Source of the DNA: Deltaproteobacteria bacterium | GTDB taxonomy: Bacteria; Desulfobacterota; Desulfuromonadia; Geobacterales; Geobacteraceae | Assembly: GCA_021810985.1 (NCBI GenBank) | Contig: JAJZQA010000015.1 | Coordinates: 1 to 15,850 of the forward strand | Reading direction: 5' to 3' | DNA: 15,850 nt | Shown: piece after piece, positions 1 through 7,156 of the stretch | Layout of the letters: each line of letters begins with the position of its first letter | Position numbering within the stretch: position 1 is the stretch's first letter | Program-made: the position numbers and the translations under genes | The notes under the pieces: model-generated | What the model was told of the DNA's origin: nothing | The model's input: only the letters and a program-made list of their open reading frames with translations | The model's database searches: none

Positions 1-588
1 CGATCTCCCCTTACGTAGGACTACAGGCGTATCGTCAATGAGGCTTACCACTGAACTGACAGCCGCGGATAATATCCCGCCGCTAACGACAAGATCCACC
101 TGTTTACCCAGTTCCTGGTCAACAACGGAAGGGTCACCGATCGGTTCTTCTCCTGATCGATTGGCACTTGTGGTAATGATTGGGTGGCCCAACGCCTGTA
201 CGATAGCCAAACAAATTTTATTGTCAGGGATTCTTATTCCTACCGTTTTCTGCTTGGTTACCAGAAGACCGGGAACTATGTTCGTGGCATTTAAGACAAA
301 GGTGAAGGCACCGGGAAGAAGGCGCTTCATAACCTTGTATTGGTAATTACTTACCTTGGCATAGCGGGAGATATCGGAAAGGTCACTACAGATAAAGGAA
401 AACGGCTTGTTTTTTTCACGCTGTTTAATGGAATAAATTCGTTCGATACCACGTTTGCTCATGATACTGCAGCCGATTCCGTATGTTGTGTCGGTTGGAT
501 AGGTAATCACTCCGCCTTTTTCAAGAATTTCAACGACTTTTGCAATAAGCCGGGGTTGTGGATTGTCAGAGTTAATTTCGATTACCAT
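1..588 (-). CDS. YrdC/Sua5/YciO-family protein (probable threonylcarbamoyl-AMP synthase), 3' end missing
   Basis: I translated this frame directly: it is open for 196 codons from ATG at 588 and runs off the left edge without a stop. It shows the YrdC fold signatures: YPTDTTYGIGC (residues 30-40), the basic KQREKNKPFSF stretch (55-65), PGAFTFVLN (92-100), TVGIRIPD (115-122) and TSANRSGEEP (140-149). The family makes threonylcarbamoyl-AMP from threonine, bicarbonate and ATP, the first step of the t6A37 modification of tRNA. The short single-domain form (about 200 residues) also includes YciO paralogues whose role is less certain, so I give no gene symbol. Only some 10-15 residues should be missing. 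The start lies 2 bases after the stop of the upstream aminopeptidase gene, so the two are almost certainly co-transcribed and translationally coupled. The family call is firm; the exact subfamily is not. Confidence 0.88.
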   Translation of the reverse strand, partial: MVIEINSDNPQPRLIAKVVEILEKGGVITYPTDTTYGIGCSIMSKRGIERIYSIKQREKNKPFSFICSDLSDISRYAKVSNYQYKVMKRLLPGAFTFVLNATNIVPGLLVTKQKTVGIRIPDNKICLAIVQALGHPIITTSANRSGEEPIGDPSVVDQELGKQVDLVVSGGILSAAVSSVVSLIDDTPVVLRKGRS

Positions 589-590
589 TG

Positions 591-1694
591 TCAGTCCCCC
601 GGATTCAGGTCAAGTAGAGCCTCATGTACGAAGTATCCATCTTTTTGGATTAACACATTATCGAACCATATTTCACCGTCGCCCGTGAGAATTTTCACCA
701 AATCCCAATGAACCGCGGATTTATTGCCATTGTCACACTCCTCATAGCATTGACCCGGGGTCAAATGGATCGAGCCGAAGATCTTTTCGTCAAAGAGGAT
801 ATTTCGCATTGGAACACGGATTTTCGGATTTACACCAATAGCAAATTCTCCGATAAAACGGGCGCCTTCATCTGTATCAAGGATACGATTCAATGACGTA
901 TTTGACGCCGCAGCGGTTGCCTTGATAATTTTTCCCTTGGAGAATTCGAAGCGTACATCGTTAAATTCTTTCCCCTGGTAGATTGAGGGGCAGTTGTAGG
1001 TGATATATCCTTCTACGGAATCGCGAACCGGGGCGGTATAGACTTCACCGTCAGGAATGTTACAGCGGCCGTCACATTTTATACTTTTCATCCCCTTGAT
1101 GTTGAAGGAAAGCTCTGTGTCCGATGCTGAAATCCGAACCCTCTCGGCCCTGTCCATGAGTTTTATCAGTTTGTCCTGCTTCTTCGATTCTGCCTGCCAG
1201 TCGATACAGCAGGACGAAAAAAGATAGTCTTCGTACTCGTCAAGACTCATGCGTGCTTCCTGGGCGGAACCATGGGTGGGAAAACGCGTAACAACCCAGC
1301 GGGTGTTTTTCACCCTCCAGTCGATTATCGGTCTCACAACTTTCGAATAAGCAATCATCTTTTCCTGATTTACCTGTGCCATGACCATCGAATTCTCAGC
1401 TGAGCCGATTCCGATAAAAACGGTAACCTGTTTCATGAAGTCAAGTTTGTGTTGGGGAAAGTGGGCAAGCTGGCTTTTGTCGGCATTGGTAAAATAAAGA
1501 CGATTTAACTCAGGAATTGTGAAATCGTATTCAACATATTTTGCCCCCTTTTTTAGACACTGAGCATAAATTTCTTTCACGAGAGGAAGACAGGAGAAGC
1601 CCGAGGCACTAATCAACACGATGTCGTTTTTCTTGACCCCTGTTGAATAATTAACCAGTACGGAAGCCATTTCCTTGATTCGAGGATCCTGCAT
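591..1694 (-). CDS. M29-family metalloaminopeptidase (AmpS/PepS-like)
   Basis: The product has 367 residues, close to the usual 370-415 of family M29 leucyl/general aminopeptidases, cytosolic dimetal exopeptidases that release N-terminal residues. The expected metal ligands can be placed: Glu217 in PDGEVYTAP, Glu283 in IGEFAIGVNP, His310 in SIHLTPG, Tyr317, and the His329-x-Asp331 pair in VHWDLV. The spacings 217-283 (66) and 310-317 (7) match the AmpS/PepS pattern. There is no signal peptide or membrane segment. The ATG at 1694 is preceded by a good AGGAGAG ribosome site. The gene is separated from dut by 132 bases, in which I see neither a convincing terminator nor a clear promoter, so it may be either a distal operon gene or separately transcribed. 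The downstream YrdC-family gene starts 2 bases after its stop. Confidence 0.9.
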   Translation of the reverse strand: MQDPRIKEMASVLVNYSTGVKKNDIVLISASGFSCLPLVKEIYAQCLKKGAKYVEYDFTIPELNRLYFTNADKSQLAHFPQHKLDFMKQVTVFIGIGSAENSMVMAQVNQEKMIAYSKVVRPIIDWRVKNTRWVVTRFPTHGSAQEARMSLDEYEDYLFSSCCIDWQAESKKQDKLIKLMDRAERVRISASDTELSFNIKGMKSIKCDGRCNIPDGEVYTAPVRDSVEGYITYNCPSIYQGKEFNDVRFEFSKGKIIKATAAASNTSLNRILDTDEGARFIGEFAIGVNPKIRVPMRNILFDEKIFGSIHLTPGQCYEECDNGNKSAVHWDLVKILTGDGEIWFDNVLIQKDGYFVHEALLDLNPGD

Positions 1695-1826
1695 TTTCTC
1701 TCCTATTTTGAAACAAATAAAATTCAGTAAGTCCTGAAGGTACTGTTTGATGGAAATCGGTCGTGAGCAGGGCTGGGAACATGGTCCAGAGTTAGAACAA
1801 AATCAATTTAAGCTCAAAGGCAAGTA

Positions 1827-2279
1827 TCATTTTCCAGTATGGCCAAAACCGCCCTCGCCTCTCGTAGTTTCAGTTAATTCCATGACTTCGGTGAATGTAA
1901 CCCGGATGAATCGCGAAAAAACCATCTGCGCAATTCTATCTCCGGATTTGATGGAAAATGTATCCGTGCCATGGTTAATTACAATAACAGCAATTTCACC
2001 TCGATAGTCTGGGTCGATTGTACCCGGAGAATTTATCAGGGTTATGCCATGTCGCAGTGCAAGACCGCTTCTGGGTCTAATTTGGACCTCATATCCATCT
2101 GGAAGTTCCAGGGCAATTCCGGTAGGGACAAGGGTTCGCTCACCGGGAGACAGAACAATTTCGTCCGTTAAATCGGCGTAAATGTCCATTCCCGCGGAGT
2201 GGGTTGTCATATAGCACGGTAATTGATTGACACTGGTGGAACGAAGTCGTCTGATTTTAACGGAAAGTGAATCATTCAT
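1827..2279 (-). CDS. dut: Deoxyuridine 5'-triphosphate nucleotidohydrolase (dUTPase)
   Basis: This 150-residue protein is a standard homotrimeric dUTPase. All five conserved motifs are visible in order: motif 1 AGMDIYAD (29-36), motif 2 RPRSGLAL (68-75), motif 3 GTIDPDYRGEI (86-96, containing the catalytic-water Asp and the uracil-stacking Tyr), motif 4 GDRIAQMVF (113-121) and the glycine-rich C-terminal motif 5 RGEGGFGHTGK (140-150), which closes over the substrate. It hydrolyses dUTP to dUMP and pyrophosphate, keeping uracil out of DNA and feeding thymidylate synthesis. The ATG at 2279 lies 6 bases after the stop of the M16 peptidase gene and has no clear ribosome-binding site of its own, which suggests translational coupling. 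The pnp-M16 peptidase-dut order is, from memory, common in Desulfuromonadales. Confidence 0.97.
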   Translation of the reverse strand: MNDSLSVKIRRLRSTSVNQLPCYMTTHSAGMDIYADLTDEIVLSPGERTLVPTGIALELPDGYEVQIRPRSGLALRHGITLINSPGTIDPDYRGEIAVIVINHGTDTFSIKSGDRIAQMVFSRFIRVTFTEVMELTETTRGEGGFGHTGK

Positions 2280-2285
2280 GGGGTA

Positions 2286-3542
2286 TCAGAGAGAAAAAGA
2301 AGATGGTTTGATGGAAAGATCATCCAGTTTGCCCATCAGTTCCAGAGTCAGGAAATTGTCCTGAAAAAGCTCATTGCAAAGATCGATAATATCATTTGTA
2401 GTGACACGTTCCAGGCCGGAAACGATTTCCGGGATGGATATCTGACGATCGAAATAAATCTCATTTTTTGCCAGCTTTGTCATCCTGTTGTCGGTGCTTT
2501 CCAGCGATAGAAGAAGATTTCCCTTCAAATGGTCAATTGCAAAAAGCATTTCAGCTGAGGCAACCGGATCACTCTTCATCTTATTCATGAGTTGGAGAAT
2601 TACTTCGATAACTTCAAAAAGTTGTTCCTTCTTGGTACCTGCATACACGACAAACGTACCTGCATCGGAATGCGAAAGAATGTAGGAGTAGACAGAATAA
2701 GCCAACCCTCTTTTTTCCCGAACTTCCTGAAAGAGACGGGAACTTATGCCACCACCCAGGATCGTGTTTATAATGTACCCGACATATCTTTTCGGGCTAT
2801 TCTGGGGGAGGGCCTTTGTACCGAGGCAGAGATGAACCTGCTCAAGATCCTTGTTGTTCAGGTTTATTTGTTTATTGTAGGAAGGAGTCGATTCGTTCTT
2901 TGCATATGCTCCCGGAGTAACATCAGTAAACAGGTTCTCAAGAAGAACCATCAGTTCGTCGTGAACGACGTTTCCCGCGACTGCGATGATGATATCTTCA
3001 GCACAGAAACGTTTATTTCTGAAGTCTAAAAGGGTTTCCCGGGAGATTCTGCCAACTGTTTCTTCCGTGCCGATGATAGACATACCGAGTGGGTGTGTTT
3101 TCCAGAGGTTTTGGCAAAAAAGATCGTGAATATAGCTGTCAGGATTGTCTTTCAGCATCCAGATTTCCTGAAAGACGACCTTTCGTTCTTTTTCTATGTC
3201 GGCTGGATCAAATAGTGAATTTAAAAAGATATCTGCCAAAAGTTCTACGGCTTTGGGCAATGCTTCGTCCAAAACTTTCGCATAATAGCAGACATATTCA
3301 CGGCAGGTAAAAGCATTCAGGACACCGCCCACGGAGTCAATTTCGCGGGCGATGTCCAATGCGTTTCTTGTTGGTGTTCCTTTGAATAGGAGGTGTTCGA
3401 TAAAATGGGAGGCACCATTTATATCAATCTGGTCATTACGTGAGCCATTGGTGATCCATATTCCGATTGAGACGGAATGGGAGTTAGGCATTGTTTCACT
3501 GATAAATCGTACTCCCTTATGTAAAACCGTTTTGGTTATCAT
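2286..3542 (-). CDS. M16-family zinc metallopeptidase (pitrilysin / processing-peptidase-like)
   Basis: This 418-residue protein is an inverzincin. The inverted zinc motif HFIEH (His46, Glu49, His50) is intact, and the distal zinc ligand Glu126 lies 76 residues later in VVFQEIW, the standard M16B spacing. The C-terminal half carries the partner-domain signature GGGISSRLFQEVREKRGLAY (263-282), with the Arg and Tyr residues that hold the substrate C-terminus. There is no signal peptide, so it is probably cytosolic. Bacterial single-unit M16B enzymes resemble mitochondrial processing peptidase, but their natural substrates are mostly unknown and I do not assign one. It is often found directly downstream of pnp in bacteria (B. 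subtilis mlpA/ymxG is an example). Here it starts 50 bases after the pnp stop; the AGGGG ribosome-site candidate is rather far (about 12 bases) from the ATG at 3542. Confidence 0.93.
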   Translation of the reverse strand: MITKTVLHKGVRFISETMPNSHSVSIGIWITNGSRNDQIDINGASHFIEHLLFKGTPTRNALDIAREIDSVGGVLNAFTCREYVCYYAKVLDEALPKAVELLADIFLNSLFDPADIEKERKVVFQEIWMLKDNPDSYIHDLFCQNLWKTHPLGMSIIGTEETVGRISRETLLDFRNKRFCAEDIIIAVAGNVVHDELMVLLENLFTDVTPGAYAKNESTPSYNKQINLNNKDLEQVHLCLGTKALPQNSPKRYVGYIINTILGGGISSRLFQEVREKRGLAYSVYSYILSHSDAGTFVVYAGTKKEQLFEVIEVILQLMNKMKSDPVASAEMLFAIDHLKGNLLLSLESTDNRMTKLAKNEIYFDRQISIPEIVSGLERVTTNDIIDLCNELFQDNFLTLELMGKLDDLSIKPSSFSL

Positions 3543-3592
3543 GTAATAACTATACCCCTGAAAATAGTAATTTCCAGCGGTTGGCCAATAGA

Positions 3593-5683
3593 TTATTCCG
3601 GAAGTGTGGCACCGAGAGCCTCTTTGCGTGAAAGCTTTATCTTACCCTGTTTATCGATGCCTATACATTTTACCAAAACCGTATCACCCTCACGGAGGAC
3701 GTCGCTGACGTTCTTAACTCGTTCGGTGTCAAGCTCCGAGATGTGAACAAGTCCATCGGTTCCAGGGAAGATTTCGACAAATGCGCCGAAATCCATGACC
3801 TTCTTAACGGTGCCCATGTAGAGTTTGCCTTCTTCGGCCTCCGCGGTCAGGTCGCGAATCATTTTGATGGCCTTTTCGCAGGCTGCCATGTCGTGACTGG
3901 CGATATTAATCTTTCCGGTATCTTCAATGTCGATGGTTACTCCGGTTGCTTCAGTAATGCCACGAACGTTTTTACCGCCAGAGCCGATAACGTCTCTGAT
4001 CTTGTCAGTTTTGACATAAATTGTGGTAATTCTTGGCGCGTACGGCGACATTTCCTGGCGGGGTTCAGCAAGTTCTCCGGTCATTTTTTCGAGAATGTGG
4101 AGCCTGCCTTCACGGGCTTGGTCCAATGCCTCTTTCATGATCTCACGCGTTACACCGGCAATTTTGATGTCCATCTGCAACGCGGTAACACCGTTGGCAG
4201 TTCCGGCAACTTTGAAATCCATATCGCCAAGATGGTCTTCATCGCCGAGAATATCGGAAAGAATTACTACAGCATCTCCTTCTTTAATGAGCCCCATGGC
4301 AATGCCGGCGACCGGAGCCTTGATCGGAATTCCGGCGTCCATCATGGAAAGAGTACCGCCACAGACTGCTGCCATGGAGGATGAGCCATTACTTTCAAGT
4401 GTCTCGGAGACGATTCTGAGGGTATAGGGGAAGTCGTCAAAAGAAGGGAGAACTTTTGCGAGAGCTCTTTCCGCTAAAGCACCATGACCAATCTCGCGAC
4501 GCGCCGGACCGAGACGCATACTTGTCTCGCCAACGGAAAACGGGGGGAAATTATAGTGGAGCATAAAGCGTTTTTTTGACTCTCCATAGAGAGAGTCGAT
4601 CCGTTGCTCATCAACGCTGGTTCCAAGGGTTGCCGCAACCAAAGCCTGTGTTTCTCCACGGGTAAACAGTGCAGAACCATGAACGCGTGGCAGCAGGCCA
4701 ACTTCACAGGTTATTTGTCTGACGGTTTTCGTGTCGCGGCCGTCTATTCTCTCGCCATCAATGGCGATATGCTCTCGAACAATCTGATATTCCAGGTCGG
4801 ATAGGAATGTGGCAATTTCGCTGTCACGTCCCTCAAATTCGGCTTGAAGTTCTTCGATGGTTTCGCTCTTGATTGCGGAAAGAGCGTCTTTGCGATCCAT
4901 CTTGGACTTGATTTTGACAGCTTCCTTGATCTTTGCAAACGAAATTGCTGAAACACGGTCTCTGAGAGCCTCATCCACAGGCGGGGCGATAACTTCGATT
5001 TTCCGCAGTCCGACTTTGATCTGGAGTTCTTCCTGAACGGCAATGATCGGTTGGATTGATTCATGCGCGAAGAAAATGGCATCGAGCAGATCCTGCTCAC
5101 TTACCATATCAGCTCCGCCTTCGACCATAATGACTGCGTCCTTGCTTCCGGCAACAACAATATCAATATCGCTTACCAGAAGTTCATCCGCCGTCGGATT
5201 GCAGATGAAGTTACCAGCAACCCTGCCAACCCTAACACCGGCAATCGGTCCCTGAAAAGGAAGATCGGAAATGGTGAGAGCTGCCGATGCGCCAATAATA
5301 GAGAGTATTCCCGGATCATTATCGCGGTCGGCAGAGATAACGGTAGCCATGATCTGGGTTTCATTGAGGAAATATTCGGGGAAGAGCGGACGAATAGGCC
5401 TGTCGATCAGTCTGCAGGTAAGAGTTTCCTTTTCGGAAGGACGACCTTCCCTTTTGAAAAAGCCACCGGGAATTTTGCCGCCAGCATATGTTTTTTCTTG
5501 ATAATTAACCGTTAGCGGGAAAAAGCTCTGGTTTTCCTTTACTGTTTTTGCACCTACGGCAGTAACCAGGACCATGGTGTCGCCACTTCGTACAATGACT
5601 GCGCCATTTGCCTGCTTTGCCAACCAACCTGTTTCAATAGTTACCGTTTTGCCTTGAATTTCTGCCTGTACAGTTTGTTTCAT
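3593..5683 (-). CDS. pnp: Polyribonucleotide nucleotidyltransferase (PNPase)
   Basis: This 696-residue protein is a full-length PNPase, a phosphate-dependent 3'-to-5' exoribonuclease that can also polymerise NDPs; it is trimeric and cytosolic. Domains in order: RNase PH 1 (about 5-215, with the FFKREGRPSEKE loop at 75-86), a helical linker, RNase PH 2 (about 310-545), KH (about 550-612, VIGSGGKNVRGI at 565-576) and S1 (about 620-688). The catalytic core is intact: the phosphate-binding Ser434-Ser436 in SNGSSSMA, and Asp481 and Asp487 in ILGDEDHLGDMDF. The ATG at 5683 has a strong AGGAGG site at 5692-5697. The mRNA leader folds into a long hairpin (see 5711-5787) that may mediate autoregulation. 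It follows rpsO, as in many bacteria, but two terminator-like hairpins separate them, so expression depends on read-through or on a promoter I could not identify. Confidence 0.98.
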   Translation of the reverse strand: MKQTVQAEIQGKTVTIETGWLAKQANGAVIVRSGDTMVLVTAVGAKTVKENQSFFPLTVNYQEKTYAGGKIPGGFFKREGRPSEKETLTCRLIDRPIRPLFPEYFLNETQIMATVISADRDNDPGILSIIGASAALTISDLPFQGPIAGVRVGRVAGNFICNPTADELLVSDIDIVVAGSKDAVIMVEGGADMVSEQDLLDAIFFAHESIQPIIAVQEELQIKVGLRKIEVIAPPVDEALRDRVSAISFAKIKEAVKIKSKMDRKDALSAIKSETIEELQAEFEGRDSEIATFLSDLEYQIVREHIAIDGERIDGRDTKTVRQITCEVGLLPRVHGSALFTRGETQALVAATLGTSVDEQRIDSLYGESKKRFMLHYNFPPFSVGETSMRLGPARREIGHGALAERALAKVLPSFDDFPYTLRIVSETLESNGSSSMAAVCGGTLSMMDAGIPIKAPVAGIAMGLIKEGDAVVILSDILGDEDHLGDMDFKVAGTANGVTALQMDIKIAGVTREIMKEALDQAREGRLHILEKMTGELAEPRQEMSPYAPRITTIYVKTDKIRDVIGSGGKNVRGITEATGVTIDIEDTGKINIASHDMAACEKAIKMIRDLTAEAEEGKLYMGTVKKVMDFGAFVEIFPGTDGLVHISELDTERVKNVSDVLREGDTVLVKCIGIDKQGKIKLSRKEALGATLPE

Positions 5684-5691
5684 TTATCTGG

Positions 5692-5697
5692 CCTCCT
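5692..5697 (-). promoter_or_regulatory. Ribosome-binding site of pnp
   Basis: On the minus strand this reads AGGAGG, a perfect anti-Shine-Dalgarno match 8 bases before the pnp ATG at 5683. It sits 13 bases downstream of the base of the long leader hairpin, so the hairpin as drawn leaves the site unpaired. Control would therefore more likely act on message stability or processing than on direct masking of the site. Confidence 0.8.
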
Positions 5698-5710
5698 AGC
5701 CAACATGCTG

Positions 5711-5787
5711 TTTGTTGGGGCCGTCGATAAAAACACTAACAAGATCGCGCCTTGTTCGTTAGTACTTTTACCCGCGTCCCCAACAAA
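5711..5787 (-). promoter_or_regulatory. Long imperfect hairpin in the pnp mRNA leader (candidate RNase III / PNPase autoregulation element)
   Basis: Read on the minus strand, the arm TTTGTTGGGG (5787-5778) pairs perfectly with CCCCAACAAA (5720-5711). Inside, two 14-base flanks lie symmetrically and add 2 + 9 more pairs (including G-U pairs). A further perfect 6-pair stem, ACTAAC (5763-5758) with GTTAGT (5740-5735), leads to the apical loop. Altogether about 27 pairs form in one rod, broken only by a single mismatch and a two-base internal mismatch. The G-U pairs are favourable only in the minus-strand RNA, the sense in which pnp is transcribed. In E. coli a comparable pnp leader duplex is cut by RNase III and then degraded by PNPase, giving autoregulation. 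Function here is inferred. Confidence 0.65.
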
Positions 5788-5811
5788 AAACGAACGGGCG
5801 TAACGCCCGTT
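5782..5811 (-). terminator. GC-rich intrinsic terminator (second of two after rpsO)
   Basis: On the minus strand AACGGGCG pairs with CGCCCGTT around a TTA loop (5811-5793), an 8-pair perfect stem, followed by CG and a run of six T, then GTTG. This is a textbook rho-independent terminator for transcripts coming from rpsO. Its T-tract is also the start of the 5' arm of the pnp leader hairpin, so the two elements are directly nested end to end. Confidence 0.8.
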
Positions 5812-5814
5812 GTA

Positions 5815-5867
5815 AAAAATAAAAAGGCAATATACCTCTCGTTATCCAAGAGATATACTGCCTTTTT
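5815..5867 (-). terminator. Long AT-rich terminator hairpin abutting the rpsO stop codon
   Basis: The minus-strand arm AAAAAGGCAGTATATCTCT (5867-5849) pairs over all 19 positions with the arm at 5839-5821 around a 9-base loop; 17 pairs are Watson-Crick and 2 are G-U. On the plus strand those two positions would be A-C mismatches, so the structure is adapted to the minus-strand transcript. A T-rich tract follows on the minus strand (5820-5815). The rpsO TAA (5870-5868) touches the base of the stem. It could act as a terminator, as a 3'-end stabiliser of the rpsO message, or both. Confidence 0.8.
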
Positions 5868-6134
5868 TTATCTCCTGATGCCTAATTTGGAAATAATGGC
5901 ACGATATCTCTCAACGTCTTTACTCTTTAAGTAATCGAGCAAACGGCGTCTTTGACCGACGATCTTCAACAGACCGCGTCGGCTGTGATGATCCTTCTTG
6001 TGAACCTTGAAATGTTCCGTTAAATACGTGATTCTCTCGCTGAGAATCGCTATTTGCACTTCAGGAGAACCGGTATCATTCTCATGACGTTTATGAGTCT
6101 CAATGATTTCCTGTTTCTTTTCGGTTACCAGCAT
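5868..6134 (-). CDS. rpsO: Small ribosomal subunit protein uS15
   Basis: The product has 88 residues from the ATG at 6134, matching the family's usual 88-89. S15 binds the central domain of 16S rRNA early in 30S assembly. Family signatures are TGSPEVQIA (21-29), HKKDHHSRRGLLKIVGQRRR (45-64, the rRNA-binding helix region) and the C-terminal SKLGIRR. An in-frame GTG three codons upstream (6143) would add Met-Cys-Arg, but the purine-rich GGGGG site would then touch the start codon; with ATG at 6134 the spacing is 8 bases, so I choose ATG. The 103-base gap to truB could hold an S15-responsive leader, since rpsO is autoregulated in several bacteria, but I could not recognise a known S15 motif. Confidence 0.97.
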   Translation of the reverse strand: MLVTEKKQEIIETHKRHENDTGSPEVQIAILSERITYLTEHFKVHKKDHHSRRGLLKIVGQRRRLLDYLKSKDVERYRAIISKLGIRR

Positions 6135-6237
6135 TCTGCACACCCCCTTTCCAGAAAAAATATATTTTTATAATCCATCAATTGTTCGGCGAAGGCTCTT
6201 TTTTCTATCATAAAAGCCCTGTCGTGTAAAGGAAAAC

Positions 6238-7152
6238 CTAGGTAAAAACCCTTAAAAGACTAATGGTTTTCTCTTGATTCGTCGTTGTTACATCGTTGAC
6301 GGAACCAATCGCAAGCAGTTTATCATCACGAACGAGGCAAACTGTTTGTCCATCAAGAATACCATCCGTGGGGTATGTTTCAATATCGTCTGCTACCGGT
6401 GCTCTGCCAAATCCAACTTTTTTTGCACCGTCTTCAGTGAGAGTCAACCGGGGTAGATGCGACAGTGCCCGCAGCGGAGAGATCAGATGACCGGACAGGG
6501 TCCCATCGGCGAATTTCTCCTGCAGTGATTCTAATAGAATTGCACTTTCGATGGAAAAAATACCGCTACTGATCCGACGAAGTTCAACCAGGTGAGCTCC
6601 GCATCCGAGCATCGCACCCAGGTCGTTTGCCAAGGTACGGACATAGGTGCCGCGTGAACAACGGACGGTAAATGTGACCAATGGCAACTGAACGTCATCA
6701 AGGGAAAAGCCGTGAATGATAATCTGACGAGGTGCCCTTTCCACTTCTTCACCAAGCCTGGCCTTCTTGTATAAGGGGACTCCTCCCTGTTTCACCGCGG
6801 AAAACATGGGTGGAATCTGAGACATGGTGCCAACAAATGAACGTATGGCTTCTTTAATCAAGCCCTTTGTTATCTGACCGGTATCTTTTTGTTGCAGGAC
6901 TTTGCCCGTATAGTCCTGGGTGTCAGTGGAGATACCGAGCTGCATGACCGCACGATATTCCTTGATCGATTCATCAAGATACGGGATGATTTTCGTGGAT
7001 TCGCCGAGCGCTACGGGAAGAACACCGGTTGCAAATGGGTCCAGTGTACCGGTGTGCCCGACCTTTTTCTGTTTCAGGGCCCGGCGGACGTGAGCAACCA
7101 CATCATGGGAGGTTATACCTGCAGGTTTGTCAAAAATGAGAATGCCGTTCAT
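6238..7152 (-). CDS. truB: tRNA pseudouridine(55) synthase TruB
   Basis: The product has 304 residues from ATG at 7152. It isomerises U55 of the T-loop in most tRNAs to pseudouridine and also acts as a tRNA chaperone. The N-terminal motif MNGILIFDKPAGITSHDVV is typical, and the catalytic motif GHTGTLDPFATGVLPV (32-47) contains nucleophile Asp38. KEYRAVMQLG (64-73) and CSRGTYVRTLANDLG (165-179) complete the active-site cleft, and the C-terminal segment from about 238 corresponds to the PUA-like RNA-binding domain. A TTG directly before the ATG would add one residue; ATG fits the family start better. The start lies 4 bases after the nrnA stop, with only weak Shine-Dalgarno potential, implying coupled translation. 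Confidence 0.97.
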   Translation of the reverse strand: MNGILIFDKPAGITSHDVVAHVRRALKQKKVGHTGTLDPFATGVLPVALGESTKIIPYLDESIKEYRAVMQLGISTDTQDYTGKVLQQKDTGQITKGLIKEAIRSFVGTMSQIPPMFSAVKQGGVPLYKKARLGEEVERAPRQIIIHGFSLDDVQLPLVTFTVRCSRGTYVRTLANDLGAMLGCGAHLVELRRISSGIFSIESAILLESLQEKFADGTLSGHLISPLRALSHLPRLTLTEDGAKKVGFGRAPVADDIETYPTDGILDGQTVCLVRDDKLLAIGSVNDVTTTNQEKTISLLRVFT

Positions 7153-7156
7153 CAAT

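Noticed and set aside
1722..1739. Short inverted repeat (TTCAG ... CTGAA) upstream of the M29 aminopeptidase gene
   Set aside because: Only 5 pairs with a 6-base loop and no T-tract; expected by chance in AT-rich sequence and not enough to call a terminator or operator.
3743..4384. Plus-strand open frame of 213 codons opposite pnp
   Set aside because: It lies entirely within the conserved PNPase coding sequence on the other strand, has no recognisable protein features and is a typical antisense shadow of a well-conserved gene.
6135..6143. GTG start adding three residues to ribosomal protein S15
   Set aside because: The Shine-Dalgarno run would directly abut the GTG; the ATG at 6134 has proper 8-base spacing and gives the usual S15 length.
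6135..6237. Possible S15-responsive leader or promoter between truB and rpsO
   Set aside because: An A/T-rich TATAAA-like stretch and a weak GGCT/AGCC stem are present, but no proper -35 partner and no recognisable S15-binding motif could be placed.
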